A stretch of DNA of 55,125 nt from assembly GCA_016278485.1 (NCBI GenBank), contig JADQBT010000021.1, positions 1 through 55,125 on the forward strand. The letters are read 5' to 3'. Below, in pieces: positions 34,737 through 44,334 of the stretch. How positions within the stretch are numbered: position 1 is the first letter of the stretch; every line of letters starts with the position of its first letter. Source of the stretch: Halanaerobiales bacterium. GTDB lineage: Bacteria > Bacillota > Halanaerobiia > Halanaerobiales > Halanaerobiaceae. The position numbers and the translations under genes are program-made. Under the pieces are notes generated by a model. That model was not told where the DNA came from and made no database searches. It worked only from the letters and a program-made list of their open reading frames with translations.

Positions 34737-36602
34737 TTATTTTTTAAAAAGAACATTCCTCATATAATAGATTATCTCTCCAATTTCCTTTTTCTCAACA
34801 TTACTTAAATCAACTTCTTTATTTCCACGTTTCTCCAAATAACCAATCTTTTTAAATTGATTATCTTGCCGAACAAACAATTGACCTTGATATAATACCT
34901 GGGGATTCTCATGCATAAATATTAATGGATTTTCCTCATCAGTTAAAAGAGAATTTCCAACAAATTTATTGGGTAACTTTTCTGCACCAAATAAATCCAA
35001 AATTGTCGGAGCAAGATCGGCAATAGTTCCTGGCTTATTAACAATATCTGCTTCAAGAGCTGGATGATATAAAATAAGTGGAATATTTTGTGGTATTTTC
35101 ACATTATGAAATAGCTTAAATTCTCTATTTGAAGAATATTCAAGTCGGTTTATACCAGATTCATGATCAGCATAAATCACTACTAATGTGTTATCAAGTA
35201 ATTTTTGTTTTTTCAAACCTGCAAAAAACATCTCCAAAGATTTATCTAAAAAAGCAATTGACTGAAAGTAATTATGGACTAACAAACTGTTGATATCAGA
35301 AAATTTTCCTTGTTTTTCTGAAGGGGGATAATAATCGAAAGGAGTATGACTAGTCAAAGTAATAAAATAAGAAAAAAATGGTTCATCTACTCTTTTGAGA
35401 TAGTCTAAAGACTGATTAAAAAAATCGTAATCATTAATACCTAATGGATTAGGCAAATCCTTGATTACCATATTTTTTTCAGAAAAATCTTCTAGGCTAA
35501 TAAACTCATCAAAACCCAAGTCAGGAAAAGCCTTTGACCTATAAAAAAACTCTTTGTTATTACCATGAAAGGCCAGAGTTTGATAGCCGTATTTTTTAAA
35601 GTATCGAGCCAACGAATCAAATTTAAGCATATTATTTTCCTGAAATGCATAATTGCTGTTAACCGGATAAACCGAAGTTAAAAAAGAAAGGTCAGCATCA
35701 AAACTACCATTTACTTTTTGTGCATAGAAATTCTCAAAATAAAGACTTTTCTCTTTAAGTTGATTTAAGAAAGGAGTAACTTCACTACCTTGATACTGGT
35801 AATCTATTATCTTTGCATCCAGAGATTCAACTTGAATTACTATTACATTTGTCTGATCAGATATGACCTGTTCACTGTCAAGTTCATCTTCTCTGGTTAA
35901 TTCAGGCACTTTTATAAGTTTTTCTTGTATTTGTTCCTCTTTTACTGCAAATACTCCCTCTTCAGATACCTTTAAAAATTCATAAAAATAGAGTGGTATA
36001 ATTCCATATACATTAACGAACTCTGCAGCTCCTTTTTGATATAGTTTAACCGGTTTAGGATTATCAGAAATTTTATTTGTAACAAAAATTTGTGAAAAAA
36101 GCATGATAATAATAAATGTTATTTTTAAAAAATTATGCTTGCCAATAAACTTAAATCTATAATCTATTGTTTGAGAGCTAACACCAATCAGCAAAGATGA
36201 TAGAATAACCAGATCAAATATAAATATTGCATCATAATATCTAACGATATGTTTAATCAACACATCTAACATCGAAAATTGGCCGACACCTTCACCCATT
36301 ATTAAATCATTAATAGTCACGTAATTACCAAAATAACTATTATACCAGTAATTCGAGATAAAAAACACTGTAAAAACAAAAGAGAGAAATAAAAGTTTCC
36401 TTCTCCCTTTTTTCCTTTTTACCATAGGTTCTAAAAAATAATTAAAAGTAATGATTATCAGAACATTTTTTATTATAAGACTTGTATATGATGGTATGTA
36501 GAAAATTATAAGAAGGAGATAATTATATTTAAATAAAAAACCAGCTAATAATGTGTTTGTAAATAGTTTGTCTTTTCCGCTTAAGTTAATGTTACCTAGC
36601 AT
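34737..36602 (-). CDS. LTA-synthase-family sulfatase/phosphoglycerol transferase
   Basis: 621 aa from ATG 36602 (MLGNINLSGKDKLF), with GGGGG eight bases upstream. About five N-terminal membrane helices (residues 20-180) carry an extracellular sulfatase-fold domain from about residue 250. Metal and active-site motifs include IQVESLD, KVNGSFDADLSFLTSVYP, TLTSHTPFDYY and VIYADHESG. In LtaS the nucleophile is Thr within a GKTSD motif; here the aligned residue appears to be Ser300 (NGSFD). The family moves glycerophosphate from phosphatidylglycerol to polymers or glycans. The exact acceptor is unknown. Confidence 0.88.
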   Translation of the reverse strand: MLGNINLSGKDKLFTNTLLAGFLFKYNYLLLIIFYIPSYTSLIIKNVLIIITFNYFLEPMVKRKKGRRKLLFLSFVFTVFFISNYWYNSYFGNYVTINDLIMGEGVGQFSMLDVLIKHIVRYYDAIFIFDLVILSSLLIGVSSQTIDYRFKFIGKHNFLKITFIIIMLFSQIFVTNKISDNPKPVKLYQKGAAEFVNVYGIIPLYFYEFLKVSEEGVFAVKEEQIQEKLIKVPELTREDELDSEQVISDQTNVIVIQVESLDAKIIDYQYQGSEVTPFLNQLKEKSLYFENFYAQKVNGSFDADLSFLTSVYPVNSNYAFQENNMLKFDSLARYFKKYGYQTLAFHGNNKEFFYRSKAFPDLGFDEFISLEDFSEKNMVIKDLPNPLGINDYDFFNQSLDYLKRVDEPFFSYFITLTSHTPFDYYPPSEKQGKFSDINSLLVHNYFQSIAFLDKSLEMFFAGLKKQKLLDNTLVVIYADHESGINRLEYSSNREFKLFHNVKIPQNIPLILYHPALEADIVNKPGTIADLAPTILDLFGAEKLPNKFVGNSLLTDEENPLIFMHENPQVLYQGQLFVRQDNQFKKIGYLEKRGNKEVDLSNVEKKEIGEIIYYMRNVLFKK

Positions 36603-36678
36603 TAAATTTACCCCCATCTTATATAAATTATTATATCATTTAAAAATATTATTTCAAAAAAATCAATGAGAAGTAAAT

Positions 36679-37599
36679 TTATGAAAGCTTTTTCCCGGCC
36701 AATACATCTATATTAAAATTGAAAATATACTTACTCTCCCAATTTGAAAATTCTGCAGAAAGATCTTTTATATCTATCTCTTGGCCATCCTTTTTTAGCT
36801 TCAATAGTCTTTCTATCTCTTCTATATATTTAAGTTGTAATTTTAATGCTTTCTTACTCGCAACTTGACCATGTCCAGGAATAAAAATGTTAACATCTTC
36901 TCTGAGCATCTGTTTCATAATTTGCTTAAATCTAACCAAATCACCATCTCCTAACCAGGGATGTGTCTGAGCAAATAAAAGATCGCCCATAAAACAAATT
37001 TTTTCTTCAGCCAAATAACCAACTAGATTTCCTGGATAATGACCATTTTCATATGTAATTAATTCTAAAGATCTTGCAGACCCAGTCAAAATTAACTTAT
37101 TAGAAAATGTTATTTTGGGGGGAATAATTTTAACATCCTCTTTAATAAGATTACTTATAAAAACAAATTCATTTTCCAAGGTAGCCTTTTGTAACGAATC
37201 ATTCTCAGCTTCCTTTAATTCTATCAATTCAGCTAATCGGGCCTGATATTCCTCGCGCCCTTCTTCTAACTCTATTTTTTGTTCAGCAATTTTCTTTCTG
37301 ACAGGTTCAGAACTAATGATATGACAATCTGCAAAAACAATATTCCCAACAATATGATCAAAATGTCCGTGACTATTGATTAGATAAGTCGGCTGCTTAT
37401 CTGTTAGTTTAACAGCTACTTCTCTTAATTTACTGGCAGCTTCAATATTTAAAAAACTATCGAAAATTACTGTATAGTCTCCTAAGTCGATAATTCCTCC
37501 ATTACTACCTGCATCTTTTGTACCTATTAAGGCAAAAACTCCATCAGCTAATTTAACTACTTTAAAATATTTATTATTTAATTCTTTCAGTTCATCCAT
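36679..37599 (-). CDS. MBL-fold metallo-hydrolase
   Basis: 306 aa with the metallo-beta-lactamase metal motif NSHGHFDHIVGN (HxHxDH), later ligands in ENGHYPGNLVGYL, CFMGDLLFAQ and FIPGHGQVAS. A helical insertion (about residues 100-150) separates the halves. It resembles the hydroxyacylglutathione-hydrolase-like/QuxX group of unknown substrate. AAGGAGATG precedes the start; it is 2 bases from the GNAT gene start region, reading in the same direction. Confidence 0.88.
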   Translation of the reverse strand: MDELKELNNKYFKVVKLADGVFALIGTKDAGSNGGIIDLGDYTVIFDSFLNIEAASKLREVAVKLTDKQPTYLINSHGHFDHIVGNIVFADCHIISSEPVRKKIAEQKIELEEGREEYQARLAELIELKEAENDSLQKATLENEFVFISNLIKEDVKIIPPKITFSNKLILTGSARSLELITYENGHYPGNLVGYLAEEKICFMGDLLFAQTHPWLGDGDLVRFKQIMKQMLREDVNIFIPGHGQVASKKALKLQLKYIEEIERLLKLKKDGQEIDIKDLSAEFSNWESKYIFNFNIDVLAGKKLS

Positions 37600-37601
37600 A
37601 C

Positions 37602-38150
37602 TTAATTCATCTCCTTAAATTCACTGCACAACATTCCATATATTTGATGATTTACAAACTCACCATTAATCTTCTCTGCCTGTCTAAGCAAACCTTCTTT
37701 TTTAAAACCTAATCTTTCTGCAACTGCTTTGCTCTTTAAATTACCTTCCGCACAATGAATTTCAACTTTATTTAACTTTAATTTAATAAAAGCTGTCTCA
37801 AGTAAAGCTCTGCATGACCGAGTAATTATCCCCTTACCTTGCCAATCACTAGCAAGCCAGTAGCCAATTTCCGCCTTTTGATCAGCCCAGTCGATATCTT
37901 TTAAACCGACTATCCCAACTAACTGTTCTTTGAACCAGATGCCTGACTCAAAACCATTATAGGAAGCATATTTTTCTCTAGCATTTTTAATGAAAGAGTT
38001 AAGATCATCAGGTTTATTAATATTAACTACCCAGGGAAGCCAGAGTTGCAAATAATCACGATTCTTATCTATTAAAACAAATAATTCTTCAACTTCACTT
38101 TTACTCAACAATTTTAAATAAATATCCTTATCAACATGGCATTTAAACAT
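37602..38150 (-). CDS. GNAT N-acetyltransferase, RimJ/RimL type
   Basis: 182 aa. Features of the ribosomal-protein-Ser/Ala acetyltransferase group are LQLWLPWV near residue 35, GIVGLKDIDWADQKAEIGYW, DWQGKGIITRSCRALLETAF (the acetyl-CoA loop) and AVAERLGFKKEG. It could acetylate a protein N-terminus or a small molecule. Ribosome site AAAGGAGG. It precedes the MBL gene by 2 bases. Confidence 0.9.
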   Translation of the reverse strand: MFKCHVDKDIYLKLLSKSEVEELFVLIDKNRDYLQLWLPWVVNINKPDDLNSFIKNAREKYASYNGFESGIWFKEQLVGIVGLKDIDWADQKAEIGYWLASDWQGKGIITRSCRALLETAFIKLKLNKVEIHCAEGNLKSKAVAERLGFKKEGLLRQAEKINGEFVNHQIYGMLCSEFKEMN

Positions 38151-38207
38151 AATTCCTCCTTTGTAATTTAACGAAACTCACACAAAAATAATCTGCTTTT
38201 TCGCACA

Positions 38208-38231
38208 TGAAAACCCACCTATCGGCAGGTT
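38208..38231 (-). terminator. possible weak terminator after deaminase gene
   Basis: Stem AACCTGCC/GGTGGGTT (38231-38224 and 38219-38212) with a GATA loop, then only four T residues. It lies between the deaminase stop and the GNAT start. Confidence 0.5.
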
Positions 38232-38255
38232 TTATGATTAATATATTTAAATATA

Positions 38256-38744
38256 TTAATTATTAGTCCAAAAATTTTTATGCACAACTAAAATTTCCTT
38301 TTCAACTTCAGATATAGGACCAATTACTTCTATATCCTTTTGTCCCTTAGCAAAGACTTCTCTACAAGGTAAATCAAATGTTGGATTTAGCTCATTAGAA
38401 CCAGTTAAAGACAATAATCTCCTTTCACTAATTCCATAAACTACTCTACCAACATTTCCCCAATATATTGCACCAGAACACATCACACAGGGTTCTGCAA
38501 TAGTATATAATGTACAATTCCAGAGAAAATCTTTATCATATTTTTTTGATCCTTTGACCATTAATTGTGTTTCAGCATGACCCGTACAAATTGAGTCAGT
38601 TACTTCTATATTTTCTTGTTCCAATATAATTTCACCATCTTCATTCACTAGTAAAGCTCCAAAAGGCATATTACCTTTTTCTTGAGCATTAATAGATAGT
38701 TCAATACACCTTCTAATATAGGATTCGTTGTTTTTCCAAGTCAT
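38256..38744 (-). CDS. CDA-superfamily nucleoside/base deaminase (guanine-deaminase-like)
   Basis: 162 aa. Zinc motifs TGHAETQL (HAE) and AEPCVMCSGAIYW (PCxxC) identify a cytidine-deaminase-fold enzyme. The GAIYWGNVGRVVYG stretch is like guanine deaminases and unlike tRNA adenosine deaminases, so a purine base is the more likely substrate. It is the last gene of the GntR-Bmp-ABC block, 37 bases after the permease, which suggests it processes an imported purine or nucleoside. Substrate identity is inferred. Confidence 0.82.
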   Translation of the reverse strand: MTWKNNESYIRRCIELSINAQEKGNMPFGALLVNEDGEIILEQENIEVTDSICTGHAETQLMVKGSKKYDKDFLWNCTLYTIAEPCVMCSGAIYWGNVGRVVYGISERRLLSLTGSNELNPTFDLPCREVFAKGQKDIEVIGPISEVEKEILVVHKNFWTNN

Positions 38745-38781
38745 ATATTACTTCCTTTCGATTTTAATAAATATAAAGATT

Positions 38782-39717
38782 TTAACCTTTAAACTCCCTG
38801 TCATAAGGAACAGTTAAAGCAGTAGGTTCTGAAAACTTTTTGTATGAAAAAGCTAATACAACAATAATTAATACATATGGAAATACAACTGTAATTTCAT
38901 ATGGAAAACTAATACCTGATATTTGAAACCAACGTTGAAAGGCGTTTGCTAAACTAAATAATAGAGCACCTTTTAATACACCTAAAGGTTCCCAACGACC
39001 AAAGTAAACTAAGGCTATCGCAATAAAACCTCTACCAGCAATTAAATCATTAGCAAACATATTTGCTTGAGCTACTGATAGAAAAGCTCCTCCTAATCCT
39101 GCTAACATACTACCAATAATAACACATTGATATCTTGTTTTAATAACATTAATTCCCATGGTATCTGCAGCCCGCGGAGTCGTTCCTACGGCTCTTACTT
39201 TAAGCCCCCAAGGAGTTTTATATAAAATATACCATGAAGCAGGAACTAACAACAATGCCAAATAGACCATAATATTATGTTGGAATAATATTTTACCCAA
39301 ATATGGTATCTGACCCAGTATTGGTATCTGCAGATCTTGTAATCCAGATATACTTTGTACTCCTCCTATAAACAATCTAAATAATGTACTTGCTATCCCC
39401 CAGCCTAACATATAAACTCCAATACCACTAATACCTTGATCAGCTTTTAAGGTAATACTTACAATAGCCATCAGTAAACCCATTAAAATTCCAACTACCA
39501 TAGCCATTACTATTCCCAATAATATATTATCATAAGCCCAGGAAAAATAGAATGCTGTAAATGCTCCTAACATCATTATTCCTTCCACACCTAGATTTAA
39601 GACCCCAGATTTTTGAGAAAACATTTCACCAATAGCAGCAAAAATATATGGAGCAGATAAGGCAACAGCAACTGCTAGCATGTTTGTGATAATCTGAAAA
39701 TATGATGCCATAGTCAT
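38782..39717 (-). CDS. nucleoside-type ABC transporter permease (NupQ/YufQ-like)
   Basis: 311 aa, about eight to nine membrane helices, BPD_transp_2 family. EMFSQKSGVLNLGVEGIMMLGAF at the N-terminus and PWGLKVRAVGTTPRAADTMG mid-protein are typical of Bmp-partner permeases. It pairs with the permease encoded 4 bases upstream. The GGAGGTAAAAAAATG start is clear. Confidence 0.9.
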   Translation of the reverse strand: MTMASYFQIITNMLAVAVALSAPYIFAAIGEMFSQKSGVLNLGVEGIMMLGAFTAFYFSWAYDNILLGIVMAMVVGILMGLLMAIVSITLKADQGISGIGVYMLGWGIASTLFRLFIGGVQSISGLQDLQIPILGQIPYLGKILFQHNIMVYLALLLVPASWYILYKTPWGLKVRAVGTTPRAADTMGINVIKTRYQCVIIGSMLAGLGGAFLSVAQANMFANDLIAGRGFIAIALVYFGRWEPLGVLKGALLFSLANAFQRWFQISGISFPYEITVVFPYVLIIVVLAFSYKKFSEPTALTVPYDREFKG

Positions 39718-39721
39718 TTTT

Positions 39722-40819
39722 TTACCTCCAAAATAGTAATTTTTTATTAAAAATTAGTTTTTCGAATTTTTTTCTATATGCAGGATTTCTTAATATAATA
39801 TTACTGGAAACAACAGATAGGATTACTAAACCCTGAATACTTATAACTATTGCAGAAGGAATATCAACAGCTCGTTGCATCATTTCAGCTCCAATTAATA
39901 ATAATCCAAAAAAGAAAGAAGCAGGTATAACTCCGATTGGATGTAGACTACCAAATAAAGCAACAACAATTCCGGTAAAACCATAATTGGCAGATAACCC
40001 TTCTAATACTCTATGATGTACTCCTATAACTTCAACTGATCCTGCTATTCCAGCCAATCCCCCTGATAAAATCATAGCCAACACAAGATATTTATTTACT
40101 TTAATACCAGCATATTTAGCTGCTTTTGGCTCTTCTCCTACAGCTCTTAAACGAAATCCAAAAGAAGTTTTCCATAATAAATAATATACTAAGATTGCTA
40201 TAAGAATAGCAACAAATATTCCGGAATGTATCCTCTGACCTAATATTAACCTATCAAATAAGGCACTATCAGGCATTCTCTGAGTCTGAGGCACGCCTGT
40301 TCCATAGGCTAATTCAGCCGGGTCAATCAATGGACCTCTTATTAAATACAAATATATTTGAAATGCAATATAATTAAGCATTACAGTACTCAAAACTTCA
40401 TTTACAGATAACTTAGCTTTTAACCAGCCTGCTATTCCTCCCCAAAGTCCTCCTGCCATAAAACCTGCAAGTAAGGTTAATGGAATCAAAATAATTTTTG
40501 GTGCTCCTGCAAATGCTAAAGCCATAGCTCCACCAGCAACTGCTCCTAATTGGAGTTGTCCTTCTGCTCCAATATTAATCATTTTAGATCTAAAAGCAAT
40601 TGATATTCCTATCCCTACTAACATTAAGGGTATTGCTCTAACTACTGCTTCTGATAGACCATAAACACTAAATATTGGGTTAATAATCATCGCCTTATAA
40701 GCAAATAATGGATTTACACCTGCTATTAATAAAATAACACTCCCAAGTATTAAAGCAACTAAAAAAGCAAATAGTAAAATAGTAACATTAAAGAGAACTT
40801 TATTAATTACTTTATTCAA
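39722..40819 (-). CDS. nucleoside-type ABC transporter permease (NupP/YufP-like)
   Basis: 365 aa membrane protein with SKMINIGAEGQLQLGAVAGG, LSVNEVLSTVMLNYIAF and SFGFRLRAVGEEPKAAKYAG motifs of the second Bmp-type permease. The start is TTG (40819) with GGAGGGG upstream. It abuts the ATPase gene. With the neighbouring permease it forms the heterodimeric channel. Confidence 0.9.
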   Translation of the reverse strand: MNKVINKVLFNVTILLFAFLVALILGSVILLIAGVNPLFAYKAMIINPIFSVYGLSEAVVRAIPLMLVGIGISIAFRSKMINIGAEGQLQLGAVAGGAMALAFAGAPKIILIPLTLLAGFMAGGLWGGIAGWLKAKLSVNEVLSTVMLNYIAFQIYLYLIRGPLIDPAELAYGTGVPQTQRMPDSALFDRLILGQRIHSGIFVAILIAILVYYLLWKTSFGFRLRAVGEEPKAAKYAGIKVNKYLVLAMILSGGLAGIAGSVEVIGVHHRVLEGLSANYGFTGIVVALFGSLHPIGVIPASFFFGLLLIGAEMMQRAVDIPSAIVISIQGLVILSVVSSNIILRNPAYRKKFEKLIFNKKLLFWR

Positions 40820-40821
40820 AA

Positions 40822-42339
40822 CTACCCCTCCTTTACTCCTGCCATCAACAGTCCTAATTTAGATTTTGTTGCTTTGTCAGCCTCTAGAATATCTAAAATT
40901 TTCCCTTCATATATTACCGCAATTCTATCACTCAAGTTCAATAGTTCTTCTAATTCTTCTGTTATTAACAATATACCAACATCATTATTCCTAGCTTCCA
41001 GTAATTTTTCATGAATATATTCTATCGCCCCAATATCAACTCCTCGAATAGGATATGAAGCAACTAAGGCAACAGGATTTCTTTTTAATTCTCTTGACAA
41101 TATTAATTTTTGAATATTACCACCTGATAAAGCATGAGTTGGTGTATTAATATTTGGACATTTAATATCATATTCATCAACAGTTGTTTTACAATATGAT
41201 TCTATATATTTAGGTTTTAATATAAAATTTTTGCAGAAAGGATATTTTAGATAATCTTTTAAAATTAAGTTCTCCTTAACTTTAAACCCAGGCACTGTCC
41301 CCATATGCAATCTATCTTCTGGGATAAATCCTAACCCTTGGTCTATAATATACTGAATAGATTTATTAACTATATTTTCATCTTTAAAATTTATTTTTCC
41401 TTTATTAACTTTTCTAAAACCTGTAATTACCTCTGCCAACTCTTTTTGGCCATTACCAGAAACTCCAGCTATACCTAAAATTTCACCCTTTTTTAAAGCT
41501 AAAGAGATTCCCTTTAGAGCATCTGTTCCCTTATCACTTTTAGCCCACACATCCTCAACTTTTAAAACAACATCGCCAAATTCATTTTTCTTGTCAACTG
41601 TTGGTAATTCGATATCTCTACCTGCCATTTCTCTTGCAAGCTCATCAACATTAGTTTTATTGGTTTGCACAGAAAATACATTCTTCCCATCTCTTAACAC
41701 TTCAACCTTATCACTTACTTCAGTAACCTCTTTCAGTTTGTGACTAATAAAAATAACTCCCATGTCATCTTTAATAATTTCTCTTATCCATTTTATTAGT
41801 TGATCAGTTTCCTGCGGAGTCAACGCTGCTGTTGGCTCATCTAAAACCAAAAAATTAGCACCATGATATAATGCTTTTATTATTTCAACACGTTGCTGTT
41901 CTCCTACACTCAATTGTGAAATATATGCATTTGGATCTACATTTAAATTATTTTTTTCACCTAGTTTTTTAATTTTATCAGCTACAACTTTTAGATCCAT
42001 TTTAAATTTATTTTTGAAATTTATACCTAATGCAACATTTTCAGTAACTGTTAGTGAAGGAACCAACATAAAATGTTGATGCACCATCCCAATACCTAAA
42101 TCTAAAGCATTTTGCGGTGATCTTATTTTAACTTTTTTTCCATTTATTAATATATCTCCCTCATTCGGATTATATAAACCATATAATATATTCATCAAAG
42201 TTGTTTTACCTGCACCATTTTCACCTAAAAGTGCCATTACTTCACCAGCATTTACTTTAATATTTACATCTTGGTTAGCTATTACCCCAGGAAATCTTTT
42301 TGTAATATTAACCATTTCTAAAGAAAGTATTTTATTCAT
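40822..42339 (-). CDS. nucleoside-type ABC transporter ATPase, duplicated (NupO/YufO-like)
   Basis: 505 aa with two ABC domains fused. Domain one has GENGAGKTTL, LSVGEQQRVEI and FLVLDEPTAAL. Domain two has GVSGNGQKEL, a degenerate Walker A as usual for this class, and LSGGNIQKLILSREL. In domain two the Walker B position reads VALVASYPIRGVD, lacking the DEP glutamate, so only the first site should hydrolyse ATP well. It follows the Bmp gene after a stable hairpin. Confidence 0.92.
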   Translation of the reverse strand: MNKILSLEMVNITKRFPGVIANQDVNIKVNAGEVMALLGENGAGKTTLMNILYGLYNPNEGDILINGKKVKIRSPQNALDLGIGMVHQHFMLVPSLTVTENVALGINFKNKFKMDLKVVADKIKKLGEKNNLNVDPNAYISQLSVGEQQRVEIIKALYHGANFLVLDEPTAALTPQETDQLIKWIREIIKDDMGVIFISHKLKEVTEVSDKVEVLRDGKNVFSVQTNKTNVDELAREMAGRDIELPTVDKKNEFGDVVLKVEDVWAKSDKGTDALKGISLALKKGEILGIAGVSGNGQKELAEVITGFRKVNKGKINFKDENIVNKSIQYIIDQGLGFIPEDRLHMGTVPGFKVKENLILKDYLKYPFCKNFILKPKYIESYCKTTVDEYDIKCPNINTPTHALSGGNIQKLILSRELKRNPVALVASYPIRGVDIGAIEYIHEKLLEARNNDVGILLITEELEELLNLSDRIAVIYEGKILDILEADKATKSKLGLLMAGVKEG

Positions 42340-42375
42340 TAATGAACCCCCTGTAATAAATCAAATCTTTTAATA

Positions 42376-42420
42376 GGCCCCTTTCCTTTAAAATTGATAA
42401 TATTTCTTAGAAAAGGGACC
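42376..42420 (-). other. hairpin between bmp and ATPase genes
   Basis: 12-bp arms (42420-42409 and 42387-42376, GGTCCCTTTTCT with AGGAAAGGGGCC) enclose about 21 bases. No T-run follows. Such hairpins often protect the upstream mRNA and let a binding protein be made in excess over its transporter; that role is inferred. Confidence 0.65.
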
Positions 42421-42458
42421 ATCTAGATTAAATTAATTTATATATTTTAAACAAGGTT

Positions 42459-43433
42459 TTATTCGATTTCAATCTCTAATTCACCACTTTTAAAATCTTC
42501 AATCAATTCATTTACTAGCTGCTCTAATTCTGCATCAATTAGATGTGATAATTCTTCGTTAAATTCATATGCTAAGAATCCATTAGCATAAGTCATAGGA
42601 AGATGTTCGCCACCATAAATACCATCTTTACGTGCTTCAATCATATATCTTACTACTTCTTCAAATTTAAGCACTTGAGAAGCTACAACTGCTTGAGGAG
42701 CTACAATACTTTGATCTATATCAGTTGAAAACCAAAGTTTTCCTTTTTCTGCAGCAGCTCTAATAGCTCCTACAGATTGTTGAGCTGAACCAGTTAATAT
42801 ATCTGCACCTGCATCTATATGTGATTCAGCCATTTGTTTTGCAGCTATGGTATCACCAAAACTACCAGTATAACCAATATTTACTTTTATGTCAGGATTA
42901 ACTGACTTTACTCCTTGTAGAAAACCGCTATTATATTTTATTGCATCCCCAGCCTCAACCGGACCTATAATACCGATAATATTTGTTTCAGTAAGATGAG
43001 CAGCTATAACACCTGAAATATATGCTCCTTCTTCAGCATTAGGATCATAAGCATATACATTATCATGCATTGCATTATAAGATGTTCCAAAAGCAAATGT
43101 TGTATTTGGAAAATCTCTTGCTACATCATCAACAATATTTTGATATTGAGCTCCATGTGCTATAACTATATCATAATTTGGTGCATATTCTCTCAGGGCC
43201 GAGCCTACCTGAACTGCATCATATAAGTTTTCACTATAAGAAATTTTGAGATTGTATTCATCCTCTAATTTAGCCACTCCATCGTACATAGCCTGACTCC
43301 AAGCCATATCATCTATTGTGCTTGGAAAAATCATTGCAATACTAATCTCTTCTTCAGCATATACAGCACCTGTCATTAAGAAACCAAAAGCGAAAATAAT
43401 CAATGTTATTAAAAAACTAATTTTTTTAAACAT
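42459..43433 (-). CDS. Bmp-family substrate-binding protein
   Basis: 324 aa. A signal peptide (FLITLIIFAFGFLMTGAVYA, cleavage before EEEIS) is followed by a type I periplasmic-binding fold with IAMIFPSTIDDMAWSQAMYD, IGIIGPVEAGDAIKYNSGF and DAGADILTGSAQQSVGAIRA. The family binds nucleosides or related ligands. There is no lipobox cysteine, unlike most monoderm Firmicute Bmp lipoproteins, which fits a diderm cell with a true periplasm. Confidence 0.9.
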   Translation of the reverse strand: MFKKISFLITLIIFAFGFLMTGAVYAEEEISIAMIFPSTIDDMAWSQAMYDGVAKLEDEYNLKISYSENLYDAVQVGSALREYAPNYDIVIAHGAQYQNIVDDVARDFPNTTFAFGTSYNAMHDNVYAYDPNAEEGAYISGVIAAHLTETNIIGIIGPVEAGDAIKYNSGFLQGVKSVNPDIKVNIGYTGSFGDTIAAKQMAESHIDAGADILTGSAQQSVGAIRAAAEKGKLWFSTDIDQSIVAPQAVVASQVLKFEEVVRYMIEARKDGIYGGEHLPMTYANGFLAYEFNEELSHLIDAELEQLVNELIEDFKSGELEIEIE

Positions 43434-43531
43434 TTTTACACCCCTTTTAATTTTTAATTATGCGATAATAATTTAACCAATAATTAAACTTATTAACTTC
43501 CTTTTATTATCACCTCCTACATGAATAATTG

Positions 43532-44284
43532 TTAATTGTAAAAGCTGTTTTTTCTAACAAAATTAAACTTAATAAAATCAGTATCAAAATATTCCGTTGC
43601 ATGTAATACCGGATTAAAACTTTTATTATATTTTATACTTTCAAAAACCAAAAGTGGCTTTTGCTTTTCTGCTTCAAAATAATTTTTAATTTTTTGGTTT
43701 TCACCGGCTAACTGCACAAATATCTCTATTAAATCTTGTTCAATCTGTTCACCATTTTGTTTTAATAAAAACTCAAATACAGAATTTTTTAAACTACTTT
43801 CTTCTATTTCTTCATTAACATATATTTTCGCAAATCGATCTATACTGACTATAGCTGGAGAATTATCTGCATAATAAATTTTTTCTACTATAATAATTTT
43901 ATCTTTTTCATTAATTTTTAATTTACTTGAAGTTTTTGCGTTAGATGATGTAATTCTATAGTCAACTAATTTGACAGTTGCTTCATATCCACTATCTCTA
44001 ATAATTTTTTCAAACTCTACTGCTGGAGATAGGTTCACCTCTATTTTTAAGGTTTCTGAATTTACAAAAGTTCCTTTACCATGTTTTCTAATAATAATTC
44101 CTTCTTGAGATAATTGATTTAATGCATTTCTAATTGTTATTCTACTTACACCTAATTGTTCTGCTAATTTTTCTTCGCTGGGAAGTTTCATATTATCATT
44201 TATATCTAATGAATTTATATACTCATTTAAAGAGTTTTTTGCCTGGTCACTTAAAGTTCCTTTTTTAATTTTTGATAAATTCAT
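43532..44284 (-). CDS. GntR/HutC-family transcriptional regulator
   Basis: 250 aa from ATG 44284 (MNLSKIKKGTLSDQ) with GAGGGAGAG upstream; the frame opens 26 codons earlier without a site. N-terminal winged helix (KLPSEEKLAEQLGVSRITIR) and C-terminal UTRA ligand domain (VNLSPAVEFEKIIRDSGYEA and FESIKYNKSFNPVLHATEYF). First gene upstream of bmp and the ABC genes, so it probably senses a purine, nucleoside or phosphosugar and represses the operon. Confidence 0.9.
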   Translation of the reverse strand: MNLSKIKKGTLSDQAKNSLNEYINSLDINDNMKLPSEEKLAEQLGVSRITIRNALNQLSQEGIIIRKHGKGTFVNSETLKIEVNLSPAVEFEKIIRDSGYEATVKLVDYRITSSNAKTSSKLKINEKDKIIIVEKIYYADNSPAIVSIDRFAKIYVNEEIEESSLKNSVFEFLLKQNGEQIEQDLIEIFVQLAGENQKIKNYFEAEKQKPLLVFESIKYNKSFNPVLHATEYFDTDFIKFNFVRKNSFYN

Positions 44285-44323
44285 TATTATCTCTCCCTCT
44301 ATTAAGTCAAGATATGTCGTAAT

Positions 44324-44334
44324 AGGTAATACCT
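44324..44334. promoter_or_regulatory. possible GntR operator dyad
   Basis: AGGTAATACCT is a perfect 5-1-5 palindrome, 40 bases upstream of the GntR start, in the expected promoter-proximal leader. Size and symmetry suit a HutC-type site, but a single copy is weak evidence. Confidence 0.3.
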
